This document shows, piece by piece, positions 40,836-50,103 of a stretch of DNA of 64,000 bases (positions are counted from its first letter, which is position 1; every line of letters starts with the position of its first letter). The translations under genes were made by a program, and so were the position numbers. The notes beneath the pieces were generated by a model. The model saw nothing but the letters and a program-made list of their open reading frames with translations. It searched no databases and had not been told where the DNA came from. Origin of the DNA: Oscillatoriales cyanobacterium (GTDB taxonomy: Bacteria > Cyanobacteriota > Cyanobacteriia > Cyanobacteriales > Laspinemataceae); contig JAABRM010000019.1 of the NCBI GenBank assembly GCA_011390955.1, positions 1 through 64,000 of the forward strand, read 5' to 3'.

Positions 40836-40920
40836 ATTAAGAGTTGATAATTGATAATTTATGATTGATATTTTTGGGCTATTAATTATCAATTGTTAAT
40901 CATCAATTATCAATTATTTT
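40836..40920. repeat. AT-rich heptamer-like inverted repeats
   Basis: GTTGATAATTGATAATTTAT on the left and ATTATCAATTGTTAATCATC on the right are complementary in part. The type matches the CAATTAT repeats at 11517-11612. Confidence 0.65.
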
Positions 40921-40949
40921 CCCCGTTTCCTGTTTTTATTGATAATTAT

Positions 40950-42314
40950 TTAAACGGAATTGATGCTATACCATGCAGCTAATGCTTGTCGATGGATTTC
41001 GCGCCACGGGAGATGATGTTTTTTGGCTAGGGCTGCACAGTCTTCATATTCTGGTTGAACGTTAATAATTTTTCCGGCTGCATTGGTGGCAACTTTGACC
41101 GGAATTTCTCCGAAATTTGTGGCCACTTTCTGTATGAATCGATTTAAAATATGCCGCTGTTGGCGGGAACGACGAATTCCCAGGGTGCTGGTTTCTTGAA
41201 AAATTATTTGTTCGCAAGGGGAGACTTTTTCTGGGTGGCAAATCACCGTGAGCAAGATGCCGGTACGGGATTTTTTCATGGCAATGGGTTGGGTGAATAC
41301 GTCGAGGGCACCGATCGCAAGTAATCGATCGCAGGTATAGGCGATCGCTTGGGGGTTGAGATCGTCGATCTGGGTTTCCAATACGGAAATCATTTCTAGG
41401 TTTGCGATCGGTTCATTTGTCTCATTTGTCAAGGATTGTTGACTAAAATCTGCCGATTCCCCAATCCACAAGCGCAGAATGTTCGGAATGGCAAAATCCT
41501 GGGAACCCGCCCCTAAGCCAATGTGGTGCAGGGACATGGCTGGGGGTGGGCCAAAACTGGTGGCTAATGTTACGGCGATCGCTGCCCCGGTTGGGGTGAC
41601 TAATTCTTTCTCAATTCCGTTGGCATAAATCGGCACTTGGCGCGATCGCAGCAACTGGAGCACTGCGGGGACGGGTACGGGCAAACGTCCGTGGGCAGCC
41701 CAAACCGTCCCACCCCCTGTCGGCAAAGGGGAACAAGACAAAGCGGGCCATCCTTGGGAATTATGGTCAATTCCCAACCAATCCAAACCCAAACAAGTCC
41801 CCACAATATCCACAATGGCATCGGTTGCCCCAACTTCATGGAAATGGACTTGATTCGGAGACACCCCATGCACCGCCCCTTCTGCTTCTGCCAGTCGGCG
41901 AAATACCGCTAAACTCCAAAATTCTGCCCGTTCCGGTAACTGGGCAGCCTTAATCATTCCCTCGATTTCTGGCAAATGTCGGGTATGGTCATGGGTATGG
42001 TCATGGTCATGGTCATGGTCATGCTGATGTTCATGGTCATGCTGATGGTCGTGGTCATGCTGATGTTCATGGTCATGGTCATGGGTATGACCATGTTGGG
42101 GGCGATCGCCTGCGGACAAATCCACATAAACTTTTGTGGCAGCTTGACCATTGCGATGAACCAATTCGCTTCTCAGGTGATATTCATCAGAAATCCCCAG
42201 TCGAGACAAATTTTCATCCAGATAATCCAAGGGGACACCCGAACTAACTAAAGCACCCAAACACATATCACCAGCAATGCCGGTGGGACATTCCAAATAA
42301 GCAATTTTTTTCAT
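40950..42314 (-). CDS. larC: Nickel pincer cofactor protein LarC with a long His-rich insert
   Basis: 454 residues from ATG 42314 ([17 protein letters not shown]). LarC inserts nickel to complete the nickel-pincer nucleotide cofactor of lactate racemase-type enzymes, using CTP. Conserved: [64 protein letters not shown] and [14 protein letters not shown]. Between about residues 75 and 110 lies a run of HD/HE/HQ repeats with over 20 His, able to bind nickel; His-rich loops exist in other LarC proteins but this one is long and written by ATGGTC-type hexamer repeats. larA and larB are not in the window. An upstream in-frame ATG (42380) is unlikely. Confidence 0.9.
   Translation of the reverse strand: MKKIAYLECPTGIAGDMCLGALVSSGVPLDYLDENLSRLGISDEYHLRSELVHRNGQAATKVYVDLSAGDRPQHGHTHDHDHEHQHDHDHQHDHEHQHDHDHDHDHTHDHTRHLPEIEGMIKAAQLPERAEFWSLAVFRRLAEAEGAVHGVSPNQVHFHEVGATDAIVDIVGTCLGLDWLGIDHNSQGWPALSCSPLPTGGGTVWAAHGRLPVPVPAVLQLLRSRQVPIYANGIEKELVTPTGAAIAVTLATSFGPPPAMSLHHIGLGAGSQDFAIPNILRLWIGESADFSQQSLTNETNEPIANLEMISVLETQIDDLNPQAIAYTCDRLLAIGALDVFTQPIAMKKSRTGILLTVICHPEKVSPCEQIIFQETSTLGIRRSRQQRHILNRFIQKVATNFGEIPVKVATNAAGKIINVQPEYEDCAALAKKHHLPWREIHRQALAAWYSINSV
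41985..42092. repeat. Hexamer/trinucleotide repeat encoding the LarC His-rich loop
   Basis: Plus strand ATGGTC, ATGCTG and ATGTTC units in tandem; minus strand reads HD, HQ, HE pairs. The antisense frame rich in Met/Val is an artefact of the repeat. Confidence 0.85.
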
Positions 42315-42472
42315 GGATCGGTTCTCGCTAACCTCAATAAATGCTGCCACCCAGCCAAAAATTAAGAAACCCGGTTTCAATTTTACCGATTAGAATGCAT
42401 ACTGGTGTCTAATCCAGCGTGACAGCCAGGGAAAAAATTTTTTTCTCTTGTAAAAACAGGTGACTTATTATT

Positions 42473-43132
42473 ATGGCCACAATTTATAACATTCATCCCG
42501 ATAATCCTCAGTTGCGTAGCATTGAAGCGATTAAAGATGCACTGAGTAAAGGCGCCGTCATGCTTTATCCCACGGATACAGTGTATGCGATCGGCTGCGA
42601 TATTCGAGTTAAATCAGCGGTGGAAAAGGTTAGGCAAATTAAACGTTTATCCAATGAAAAGCCCTTAACCTTTCTCTGTCCTTCCTTATCTAATATTGCC
42701 ACTTATGCCAAAGTGAGCGATCGCGTCTATGGCATTATCAAGCATTTGATTCCGGGTCCTTATACATTCTTGTTGCCTACCACCAAGTTAGTTCCCAAGC
42801 TTGTCATGGATCCCAAACGGAAAACCACCGGAATTCGGGTTCCCAAAAATACCGTTTGTTTAGCGTTGCTCAATGCCCTGGAAAGTCCGATTATTTCGAC
42901 TTCGGCTCATTTACCGGATAAAAAAGATTACGGAACCCTGGGTAAAGCGGAATTGTTCGACCAACTGGAGAAATTAGTGGATATTATTATTGATACCGGA
43001 GAAGATCCGGGCTATCAATTTTCCACAATTCTTGACTTTAGCGGCGATGAACCGATCGCCGTCCGTAAGGGTTTGGGTTGGGAGGAAGTCACCGAATGGC
43101 TGCCGGAACTGGAACCCAGTTATGCCAGTTAA
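42473..43132 (+). CDS. Sua5/YciO/YrdC-family protein, YciO type
   Basis: 219 residues. IYNIHPDNPQLRSIEAIKDA, VMLYPTDTVYAIGCDIR, IKRLSNEKPLTFLCPSLSNI, PGPYTFLLPTTKLVPK, KTTGIRVPKN and ISTSAHLP follow the YciO pattern closely. The KxR..SN-type ATP/nucleotide motif of the threonylcarbamoyl-AMP synthases is there in part. It may help in the tRNA t6A pathway, but YciO proteins are often secondary to a separate TsaC. ATG 42473; followed by a clear terminator. Confidence 0.88.
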   Translation: MATIYNIHPDNPQLRSIEAIKDALSKGAVMLYPTDTVYAIGCDIRVKSAVEKVRQIKRLSNEKPLTFLCPSLSNIATYAKVSDRVYGIIKHLIPGPYTFLLPTTKLVPKLVMDPKRKTTGIRVPKNTVCLALLNALESPIISTSAHLPDKKDYGTLGKAELFDQLEKLVDIIIDTGEDPGYQFSTILDFSGDEPIAVRKGLGWEEVTEWLPELEPSYAS

Positions 43133-43192
43133 TCCGGCATAAATACCCCATAAATTCCCCATAAATACCCCATAAATAATAAATCATAAATC

Positions 43193-43216
43193 ACCCGTCA
43201 ATATGACGGGTTTTTT
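43193..43216 (+). terminator. Rho-independent terminator after the YciO-type gene
   Basis: ACCCGTCA, loop ATA, TGACGGGT, then TTTTT: a perfect 8-bp stem with a T-run, 60 bp after the stop codon. ATAAATACCCC-type small tandem repeats lie between. Confidence 0.9.
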
Positions 43217-43275
43217 GTGAGGTAGTAAAATTTTATTTTTAATATTTTTCAGACCAAATTATTCCCGAACTAATA

Positions 43276-43395
43276 CCATTTACAAAAAGTTATGCAACAG
43301 TAGGGGCGGTTCGCGAACCGCCCCTACTTGCGCCCAAATAAACCTGGTAATTGTAGCAATAATTTTTCAAATTGGTATAATTATTATTAATAATG
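43276..43395. repeat. Dispersed 110-120 bp repeat, copy A
   Basis: TTTACAAAAAGTTATGCAAC, then GTAGGGGCGGTTCGCGAACC GCCCCTAC palindrome, then TTGCGCCCAAATAAACCTGG and ATTATTATTAATAATG. The same order of blocks, diverged, recurs at 52423-52517, where the palindrome is partly lost. Non-coding. Confidence 0.7.
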
Positions 43396-43408
43396 ATAAA
43401 TCACTGAT

Positions 43409-43981
43409 TCAAACAGAGTCATCATTGCGGCGATAACCGTCGGGATAAATCGTGGTTTCATCCCCATAAGCATCGGTAAAATCTACCCTTGTGGCGCGAA
43501 AAAAGTTCGCACCCGTTAAATTTGCATGACTTAATTTCGCTTTATATAAATTGGCGCCGGTTAAATCTGCATCACTTAAGTTACTATCACTTAAATCAGC
43601 ATTTGAAAAATCAACTTTAGTGAGATTAGCCCCAGCGAGATTTGCCCCTCTTAAGGCGGCATTGCGTAAATTTGCCCGACAAAGATTAGCCCCACTCAGG
43701 TCAGCATGACTGAGGTCGCTTTGACCCAACTTGGCATCACTCAGTTCAGCTTGGATGAGTTTCGTTTGACGTAAACTCGCTTGGGAGAGGTTGGCATAAG
43801 GCAGATAAACCTTACTTAAGTTACTTCCAGTGAAATTGGCTCCGCGTAAATTGGCTTCAAACCAGTTATTCTCACTTAAATCTAAATACTCAAAGTTACG
43901 TTGACCGTTGGCATACTGTTTCAGTAATTCTTCACTATTGACTTTCTGCATTTTGTACTGCCTGATGGTAGCCTGAGCCAA
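43409..43981 (-). CDS. Pentapeptide-repeat protein
   Basis: 190 residues. From about residue 37 to 170 the chain is built of A(D/N)LSxA-type pentapeptides (LRGANFTGSNLSKVYLPYAN; LSHADLSGANLCRANLRNAA). These form a right-handed square beta-helix; some such proteins mimic DNA and protect gyrase, most are of unknown role. No signal peptide or membrane segment. Start ATG 43981 or ATG 43951 (MQKVNSEELLKQYA), the second giving a cleaner beginning. Confidence 0.88.
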   Translation of the reverse strand: MAQATIRQYKMQKVNSEELLKQYANGQRNFEYLDLSENNWFEANLRGANFTGSNLSKVYLPYANLSQASLRQTKLIQAELSDAKLGQSDLSHADLSGANLCRANLRNAALRGANLAGANLTKVDFSNADLSDSNLSDADLTGANLYKAKLSHANLTGANFFRATRVDFTDAYGDETTIYPDGYRRNDDSV

Positions 43982-44307
43982 AATATAAAAAAAATATCAG
44001 AAATATAAAAAAAATATATATATCTATTGGGTGTTTGCTAGGGCGGAGATGAATCACGTCCTTTATGCACAAATGTAACAATGTGTAAACTTATTCAGGG
44101 TTTTTTTTAGCTTTTTTTAATTTTTTAATCGGCGGGAACGCGGATGAACCGATTTGCACATTTGTTTGCACATAAGAGCGATCGCGCTTGTCCGAGGACT
44201 CAGACCCAGGAATAGGGCCGAGGAGCAATTTTTCTCTGACTTAAGTGCATCCCAGTCATCTCAGATGTCAAGATGAAGGCAGTAATTACACCAACCATCC
44301 TGCTTTT
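43982..44307. other. Divergent intergenic region, no gene
   Basis: Must hold promoters for the pentapeptide gene (minus) and the SagB-type gene (plus). A-rich/TATATA stretch near 44010-44030 and a T-rich block at 44099-44128. No hairpin with T-run. Upstream in-frame extension of the plus-strand gene (from 44245) shows no homology-like features. Confidence 0.5.
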
Positions 44308-45843
44308 ATGGCAAAACAGCAATTTTCTATTGCCCAACACTACCACGAGCGCACCAAGTACGATCCAGAAACTTTGGCCAGTAAAAAGCACTTTATCGAC
44401 TGGTCACAGCAGCCAGTGCCTTTCAAAGATTACAAGATTGGTGCGACGATTGATTTAAAGCCTTACCTGAAAAAGCGACCGGAGTCAGAACATGACCCAG
44501 CCCGCACAGGGTTAGAACGGTTATCGCGGTTGCTCTTTTGTAGCTATGGCTTAACCGCTAAAGTGAACACGATGATGGGAACCCCGTTGTATCTCAGGGC
44601 TGCCCCTTCAGCGGGAGGGTTGTATCCGGCAGAACTCTATTTAATCTCTTTGGGGACGGCGGAGTTGCCCCCTGGACTGTACAATTATCAGACAAAAACC
44701 CATTCTTTGATTAGATTTTGGGATAGCGATGTTTGGCCGACGTTGAAAAGTGCCACGTTCTGGCATCCGGCTTTTGATGCGACCAAATTGGCTTTGGCGA
44801 CTACGGCGGTTTTTTATCGTTCCGCTTGGCGCTATGAAGACCGGGCTTATCGGCGGATTTTTCTCGATACGGGTCATTTGTTAGGCAATATTGAGTTGGC
44901 AGGATCGTTTACGGACTATCGACCCCATTTAATTGGGGGCTTTCTGGATGATGCCTTGAATGAGTTACTCTATTTAGACTCGGATCGAGAAGCGGTGATG
45001 ACTCTGATCCCGTTGGCGGATTTGCGAAAACTGGATGAAAATTTACCGCCCTATCGGACGGCTTTACCGTCAGGGGTGAAAACGGACTACCCGCATATTC
45101 GGGATGGTAAGCTGTTGGCTTATTGTCATCAGGCGACCAAAATTGATGCGGATACCACGGGACAAGAAGGCTGGACGATGGTGGATCGGTCTTCGGAGGA
45201 TGATAAATATAATTTTCCCTTTTGTACTAAGGTGTCTACGAAAAGCCAGCCGATTGATTGGGGCGATCGCCTGACCGGACTGGAAACGACGATTTTACGG
45301 CGGCGTTCGACTCGCGAGTACAATGGAGGGGCGATCGCTTTAGCCCAACTGAATGCGATTTTGGACTTTACTTATCACCCCAATCATTACACTTATCAAG
45401 GCTTAGATCCCGCCCCAGACTTTTTCGATCGCCAGCTTATTTCTACCTTTGTCGCCGTGTTATCGGTGAATGGTTTAGATGTTGGCTGTTATTACTATGC
45501 ACCGATGGCCCAAGAATTACGACAAGTGCGGTTTAAGAATTTTCGCCAAGAGTTACATTATCTTTGTTTGGGGCAAGAGTTGGGTCGCGATGCCGCAGCG
45601 GTAATATTTCATACTGCCGATTTGAAAAAGGCTGTGGAAAAATTCGGCGATCGCGCTTATCGTTATCTACACTTAGATGCGGGACATTTGGGACAGCGGA
45701 TCAACCTGGGGGCGCTGCACTTAGGAATCGGCGTCAGTGGCATCGGCGGATTTTTTGACGATCGAGTTAATCAAGTGCTAGGAATTCCTGAAGATGAAGC
45801 GGTGTTATATATCACCACTTTAGGTTGTCCCAGAACCGCTTAA
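44308..45843 (+). CDS. SagB/ThcOx-family dehydrogenase
   Basis: 511 residues from ATG 44308 (MAKQQFSIAQHYHERTKYD). Two nitroreductase-like halves: the first with GLERLSRLLFCSYGLTA, APSAGGLYPAELYLISLGTA and FLDTGHLLGNIELAG; the second with ILRRRSTREYNGGAIALAQL and HLDAGHLGQRINLGALHLG. SagB-type FMN enzymes oxidise azolines to azoles in peptide natural products, but stand-alone double-domain forms in cyanobacteria have no proven substrate. No YcaO or precursor peptide gene is visible beside it. Some FMN-binding residues (RRRSTR) are evident only in the second half. Confidence 0.85.
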   Translation: MAKQQFSIAQHYHERTKYDPETLASKKHFIDWSQQPVPFKDYKIGATIDLKPYLKKRPESEHDPARTGLERLSRLLFCSYGLTAKVNTMMGTPLYLRAAPSAGGLYPAELYLISLGTAELPPGLYNYQTKTHSLIRFWDSDVWPTLKSATFWHPAFDATKLALATTAVFYRSAWRYEDRAYRRIFLDTGHLLGNIELAGSFTDYRPHLIGGFLDDALNELLYLDSDREAVMTLIPLADLRKLDENLPPYRTALPSGVKTDYPHIRDGKLLAYCHQATKIDADTTGQEGWTMVDRSSEDDKYNFPFCTKVSTKSQPIDWGDRLTGLETTILRRRSTREYNGGAIALAQLNAILDFTYHPNHYTYQGLDPAPDFFDRQLISTFVAVLSVNGLDVGCYYYAPMAQELRQVRFKNFRQELHYLCLGQELGRDAAAVIFHTADLKKAVEKFGDRAYRYLHLDAGHLGQRINLGALHLGIGVSGIGGFFDDRVNQVLGIPEDEAVLYITTLGCPRTA

Positions 45844-46193
45844 ATCCCCGCTTTAGCAACAGCGATCGCAGTAAATGTGTTGCTTTTGCTGGAAAGAATG
45901 GCGTGGTTGAGACAATGGATCGCCAGATATGGCCATCAAATTTGGGTTGGGCGCGGCTGTTCCGTTTCTCAACCGCCATTCACCAGCGCCATTCACCAGA
46001 AATCTGGGAGGCAAAATGCCAGGGAATTGCCTAAATTTGCTATGACAGCGGATGAATCACAAAACAGCCGCGATCGTGCTATACATTATTTGGGGAATTT
46101 GATTACAGGGCAATAGCTTCAGAATTTTTTGAGAAAAATTAAATCAAGCCTATCTATCGATAAGGATCGCGATCGAAACACGATAAAAATATT
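45844..46193. other. Intergenic region, possible small frame of low confidence
   Basis: A 72-codon frame from ATG 45898 (GGAAAG just upstream) to 46116 reads MAWLRQWIARYGHQIWVGRG and TADESQNSRDRAIHYLGNLI. I recognise nothing in it, and composition is not strongly coding. The rest must contain the promoter of the CHAT gene cluster; ATCGATAAGGATCGCGATCG near 46158 is HIP-like. Confidence 0.3.
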
Positions 46194-48824
46194 ATGTGGT
46201 TAAAAATTAAACCCAAATTTAAGTATAAAAAACCAAACCGCTTATGGTGGCAAAGTGATGGGCGGTTCATTGGTGTTTTTTTGGTGACAATTTTATTGGT
46301 GACTACGGGATGGCCAGTTTTGCCGCAATTTTATCCCAGTCAGGCACAAGTTGTTCAACTTCAGACCCAACCCCTAGCCCAAACCCCGGAAGCGAGGCTA
46401 ACCGAAGGCAGAAATCTGTATCAAATCGGACAGTTTTCTGCGGCTGTCAGCCTTTGGCAGCAGGCAGCGAGAGACTATGAACTACAAGGGGAAATTTTCC
46501 ATCAGGCTTTAAGCTTAAATTATCTCTCCTCTGCTTATCAAAAATTAGGAGAATGGCAGCAAGCAGAAAGGGCAATTGCTACCAGTTTGCGTTTGTTAGA
46601 AAATCAAGCAGAACTGGATCGAAGAGGTTTAGCCATCTTTGCCCAAGCCTTAAATACTCAGGGGAGTTTACAACTTGCCCAAGGGCAAACCCAGCAGGCG
46701 TTAGAAACTTGGATGAAAGCTGAATCGGTCTATGAGCAAGCCAACAATGAAACGGGAAAATTAGGCAGTCAAATTAATCAAGCCCAAGCTTTACAATCTT
46801 TGGGGCAATATCGCCGCTCGAAAAATATATTAGAAAATCTGGTTGAGCAGTTGCAAAATCAACCGGATTCTTTGCTGAAGGCTGATAGTTTGAGAAGTTT
46901 AGGGGTGGCTTTGCAAACCACGGGAGATTTACTCGGTGCTAAAGCAGTGTTAGAAGAAAGTTGGCGCATTAGCGAGCAGTTGGGCGACGCAACTACTATT
47001 AGCGCTAATCTTTTTAGTATTGGCAATATTGCCAAAGAATTGGGTAAATTTGCCATAGCATTTGATTACTATGAGGCGGCGATCGCTTTAGCCCAAACGG
47101 ATTTAGAAAAAGTGGAAATTAAACTCAATCAACTGAGTTTATTAGTCAAAACTCAGCAATGGGTAGCTGCTGGCAAATCAAGCCAGAATATCGAGTCTAT
47201 TATCAGGAGTCTTTCTCCCAGTCGCCGGTCAATTTATGCCCGAGTCAACCTGGCGGAAAACTTACTGCAAATCTGGAAATCAGCAGCCAGTCCGCCAACG
47301 ATAATTTATCAAAATATCGCGGATTTATTAGTCACAGCAATTCAGCAAGCCAGGGAAATTAAAGATTTACGGTCGGAAGCTTATAGCTTGGCTGAATTGG
47401 GCAAAATTTATGCAGAAAATCAACAGTGGGCTGAGGCGAAAAAGTTAACGGAAGCCGCCATAGAAATTGCCCAGAAGATTGATGGCGATGATATATTTGC
47501 CCGCACTTCTAGTCAGTTAGGTTGGATTTTACAAAATCAGGGAAATTTGCCCCAGGCTAAGGCGGCTTATACTAATGCTTATAAAAGCCTACAAGCTTTA
47601 CGCAGTGATTTAGTGGCGATTAATTCTGACGTGCAGTTTAACTTTGCCGAAACCGTTGAGCCGGTGTATCGGGAGTTGGTCAGTCTATTATTACAACCAG
47701 ATGCCAAGCAAGAGGATTTAGTTCAAGCCAGAGAGGTGATTGAAGCGCTGCAATTGGCGGAATTGGATAACTTTTTCCGCGATGCTTGTTTGGAAACCAA
47801 GCCGGTGTTACTTGATGAGATTGACCGGCACTCGGCAGTGATTTATCCGATTATTTTGCGCGATCGCCTCGAAGTAATTTTATCCTTGCCCGATCGCTCT
47901 TTACGTCACTACGCCACCCCACTGCCCAAAGGGGAAATTGAAAGAATTTTACAAAAATTCTATTCTTCCCTTTACCAGGGGTATTCTAGTGCGGAGCGCC
48001 TGCAAATTGCTGCACAAATTTATGATTGGCTAATTCGACCCGCTGAAGCAGATTTGGACCGCAATCAAACCCAAAACCTGGTATTTGTCTTGGATGGTTT
48101 TTTACGTTCATTACCGATGGCAGCACTCTACGATGGTCAACAATATCTGATCGAAAAATATAGTGTCGCCCTCAGTCCCGGTTTACAGCTATTTGCTGAA
48201 GGTTTGGAACGGAAAAAACTCACAGCCCTAACCGTGGGACTGACTGAAGCGCGGCAAGGGTTTACCGCGTTGCCTGGGGTGGCAGAAGAACTCACGGAAA
48301 TTTCACAAATGGTTGATAGTACAGTTTTGTTAAATCAGGACTTTACTCGCGATCGCTTTCAATCTCAGGTCAACGCCAAACCTTTTCCCATCGTTCACCT
48401 AGCCACCCACGGTCAATTCAGTTCTAACCCAGAAGAAACCTTTCTGCTCACCTGGGACGATCGCATTAACGTCAAAGACTTTGCGGAGTTATTTGAAAAT
48501 CGACTGGAAGGAAGCTTAAACCCAGTAGAATTACTGGTTTTAAGCGCTTGTCAAACCGCAGCAGGCGATCGACAGGCTACACTAGGATTAGCAGGATTTG
48601 CACTTCGATCGGGGGCAAGGAGTACCTTGGCAACACTCTGGTCGGTCAGCGACCAATCTACCGCTGACCTAATGAGTGAATTCTATCTTCAACTGACTCA
48701 AAGCAAGTTGAATTTGACCAAAGCGGAAGCACTGCGCCAAGCTCAACTGAGCTTATTGAGAAATCCTGAATATAATCATCCTTATTTTTGGGCGCCTTTT
48801 GTCTTGGTCGGAAATTGGCTGTAA
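46194..48824 (+). CDS. Exported or membrane-anchored TPR-CHAT protein
   Basis: 876 residues. An N-terminal basic stretch and hydrophobic helix (about 28-48, IGVFLVTILLVTTGWPVLPQ) form a signal peptide or anchor. TPR repeats fill about 65-480 (RNLYQIGQFSAAVSLWQQAA and similar). The CHAT domain (about 600-876) has His in IVHLATHGQFSSNPEE, Cys in LLVLSACQTAAGD, then GARSTLATLWSVSDQSTADL. This CHAT type with DUF928 and CHASE2 genes is a recurring cyanobacterial cluster. The active site appears complete. Unlike the island CHAT protein it is directed outside the cytoplasm, so a different role is likely. Confidence 0.85.
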   Translation: MWLKIKPKFKYKKPNRLWWQSDGRFIGVFLVTILLVTTGWPVLPQFYPSQAQVVQLQTQPLAQTPEARLTEGRNLYQIGQFSAAVSLWQQAARDYELQGEIFHQALSLNYLSSAYQKLGEWQQAERAIATSLRLLENQAELDRRGLAIFAQALNTQGSLQLAQGQTQQALETWMKAESVYEQANNETGKLGSQINQAQALQSLGQYRRSKNILENLVEQLQNQPDSLLKADSLRSLGVALQTTGDLLGAKAVLEESWRISEQLGDATTISANLFSIGNIAKELGKFAIAFDYYEAAIALAQTDLEKVEIKLNQLSLLVKTQQWVAAGKSSQNIESIIRSLSPSRRSIYARVNLAENLLQIWKSAASPPTIIYQNIADLLVTAIQQAREIKDLRSEAYSLAELGKIYAENQQWAEAKKLTEAAIEIAQKIDGDDIFARTSSQLGWILQNQGNLPQAKAAYTNAYKSLQALRSDLVAINSDVQFNFAETVEPVYRELVSLLLQPDAKQEDLVQAREVIEALQLAELDNFFRDACLETKPVLLDEIDRHSAVIYPIILRDRLEVILSLPDRSLRHYATPLPKGEIERILQKFYSSLYQGYSSAERLQIAAQIYDWLIRPAEADLDRNQTQNLVFVLDGFLRSLPMAALYDGQQYLIEKYSVALSPGLQLFAEGLERKKLTALTVGLTEARQGFTALPGVAEELTEISQMVDSTVLLNQDFTRDRFQSQVNAKPFPIVHLATHGQFSSNPEETFLLTWDDRINVKDFAELFENRLEGSLNPVELLVLSACQTAAGDRQATLGLAGFALRSGARSTLATLWSVSDQSTADLMSEFYLQLTQSKLNLTKAEALRQAQLSLLRNPEYNHPYFWAPFVLVGNWL

Positions 48825-48892
48825 ATCATGGGCGATCGATGGCGATCGATCGAGGATCGATAACAATCGATAACATCTGTACCTGACTCATC

Positions 48893-49975
48893 ATGGGAAT
48901 AACCCTTATGAATAACTATTCTATTCGGATGTCCAAAACCCTTTTCTCCCTCACCCTTGCGAGTGCCATGTTGATGCTCGCAAGTGGACGAGATTCAGCA
49001 CGAGCAAACAGTAACCCCACTGACGCCGGTTCGATCGGCAGTCTGGAATTCCAAATGCCGAACGGAGATAACCCACCGAATACGGTTGGGGGCGGGGTTC
49101 GGGGCGGCGTTAATTTTACCAGTCCCACCGGAGAAGCGCCCCGTCGTCGCGTCGGCGGTGGCATCCGGGGGGATGTGAACTTTGCCGCCCCCGGTGAAGG
49201 AACCCCCCGCAATACGTCCAGTGGTGGCATCCGGGGGGATGTGAACTTTGCCGCCCCCGGTGCAGGCGCCCCCCGCAATACCTCCAGTGGTGGCGTCCGG
49301 GGGGATGTGAACTTTGAATCCGTTGGCACACCAGCCCCGGTGAATACGTCCAGTGGTGGCGTCCGGGGGGATGTGAACTTTGAAGCACCGGGCAGCAATA
49401 CCACCAGTCAGACCGCGAGTGGTGGTGTCCGGGGGGAAGATTTGGCCAAGGTGATTCCGCTCATCCCGACTAACAGTTATGGGCGCACGGTATCAGGGCG
49501 TCCGACTTTCTTGGTTTATCTACCGCCCACCGCTTCTCAAGAGGTGTTTTTCAGTCTGCAAGATGCCGATCGCAATCATCACTATCAAAAAACATTCAAC
49601 ATTTCCGGGCAAGGGGGTATTGTTGAAATAACCCTTCCAGAGGATGCCCCAGAATTAGAGATCGGGAAAGAATATGTCTGGTTTTTTGCGCCGATCGCCC
49701 CAAATGGCATTCTCCAACCGGATAATTATAGTGTCACCGGATGGGTCAAACGAGTCGAGTCCCCAGTTCCCAGCGATCGAGTATCATCTTTAACCCCGAT
49801 TAAATTGGCCATAATTTATGCCCAAGAAGGGATTTGGTATGACACCTTGGCAACTTTAAACGCGGCTAAGTTGGCTCAACCGGATGATGTCACCTTGGCA
49901 AGTGAATGGAAAGACTTGTTACAACAAGTTGGACTAGAAGCGATCGCCGATCGACCGTTGGCGGAACAGTTGTAA
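48893..49975 (+). CDS. DUF928 exported protein with 22-residue repeats
   Basis: 360 residues (ATG 48893 or, more likely, 48908 giving MNNYSIRMSKTLFSLTLASA). Signal peptide, then five to six 22-residue repeats of the type SSGGVRGDVNFAAPGAGAPR (about 65-185), then the DUF928 domain (about 195-300) with RPTFLVYLPPTASQEVFFSL, DAPELEIGKEYVWFFAPIAP and SVTGWVKRVE, and a helical end. DUF928 is a cyanobacterial family of unknown function typically between CHAT-TPR and CHASE2 genes. Predicted periplasmic. Confidence 0.85.
   Translation: MGITLMNNYSIRMSKTLFSLTLASAMLMLASGRDSARANSNPTDAGSIGSLEFQMPNGDNPPNTVGGGVRGGVNFTSPTGEAPRRRVGGGIRGDVNFAAPGEGTPRNTSSGGIRGDVNFAAPGAGAPRNTSSGGVRGDVNFESVGTPAPVNTSSGGVRGDVNFEAPGSNTTSQTASGGVRGEDLAKVIPLIPTNSYGRTVSGRPTFLVYLPPTASQEVFFSLQDADRNHHYQKTFNISGQGGIVEITLPEDAPELEIGKEYVWFFAPIAPNGILQPDNYSVTGWVKRVESPVPSDRVSSLTPIKLAIIYAQEGIWYDTLATLNAAKLAQPDDVTLASEWKDLLQQVGLEAIADRPLAEQL
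49080..49440 (+). repeat. 66-bp in-frame tandem repeat of the DUF928 gene
   Basis: GTGGCATCCGGGGGGATGTG followed by AACTTTG recurs every 66 bp (about 49160, 49224, 49291, 49358), nearly identical at DNA level. Copy number is likely variable between strains. Confidence 0.85.
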
Positions 49976-50103
49976 ATTTAGGCTTCATCTTGCTGAATTC
50001 TAAACGCTGAATTATAAACAAAGATTCAGGCACAACTAAAGCTAAAATTTGTCCGCATCTGGAACGGAGAAACCATCACCAAGTCCAACCATAACCCATA
50101 TTA

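Larger units (their letters stand above)
40220..40949. other. Intergenic region with repeats, no gene
   Basis: 730 bp between two minus-strand genes. It contains the promoter of the PEP-CTERM gene, GGCGCTAATGC..GCGCCAGC imperfect repeats around 40274-40372, a 10-bp minisatellite (40603-40782) and CAATTAT/GATAATT-type repeats (40836-40920). Open frames 40540-40840 are built from the minisatellite only. Confidence 0.65.

Noticed and set aside
40540-40840. Two Ser/Pro/Cys/Leu-rich frames
   Set aside because: Produced by the 10-bp minisatellite.
41976-42251. Met/Val-rich plus-strand frame opposite larC
   Set aside because: Antisense of the His-rich repeat in larC.
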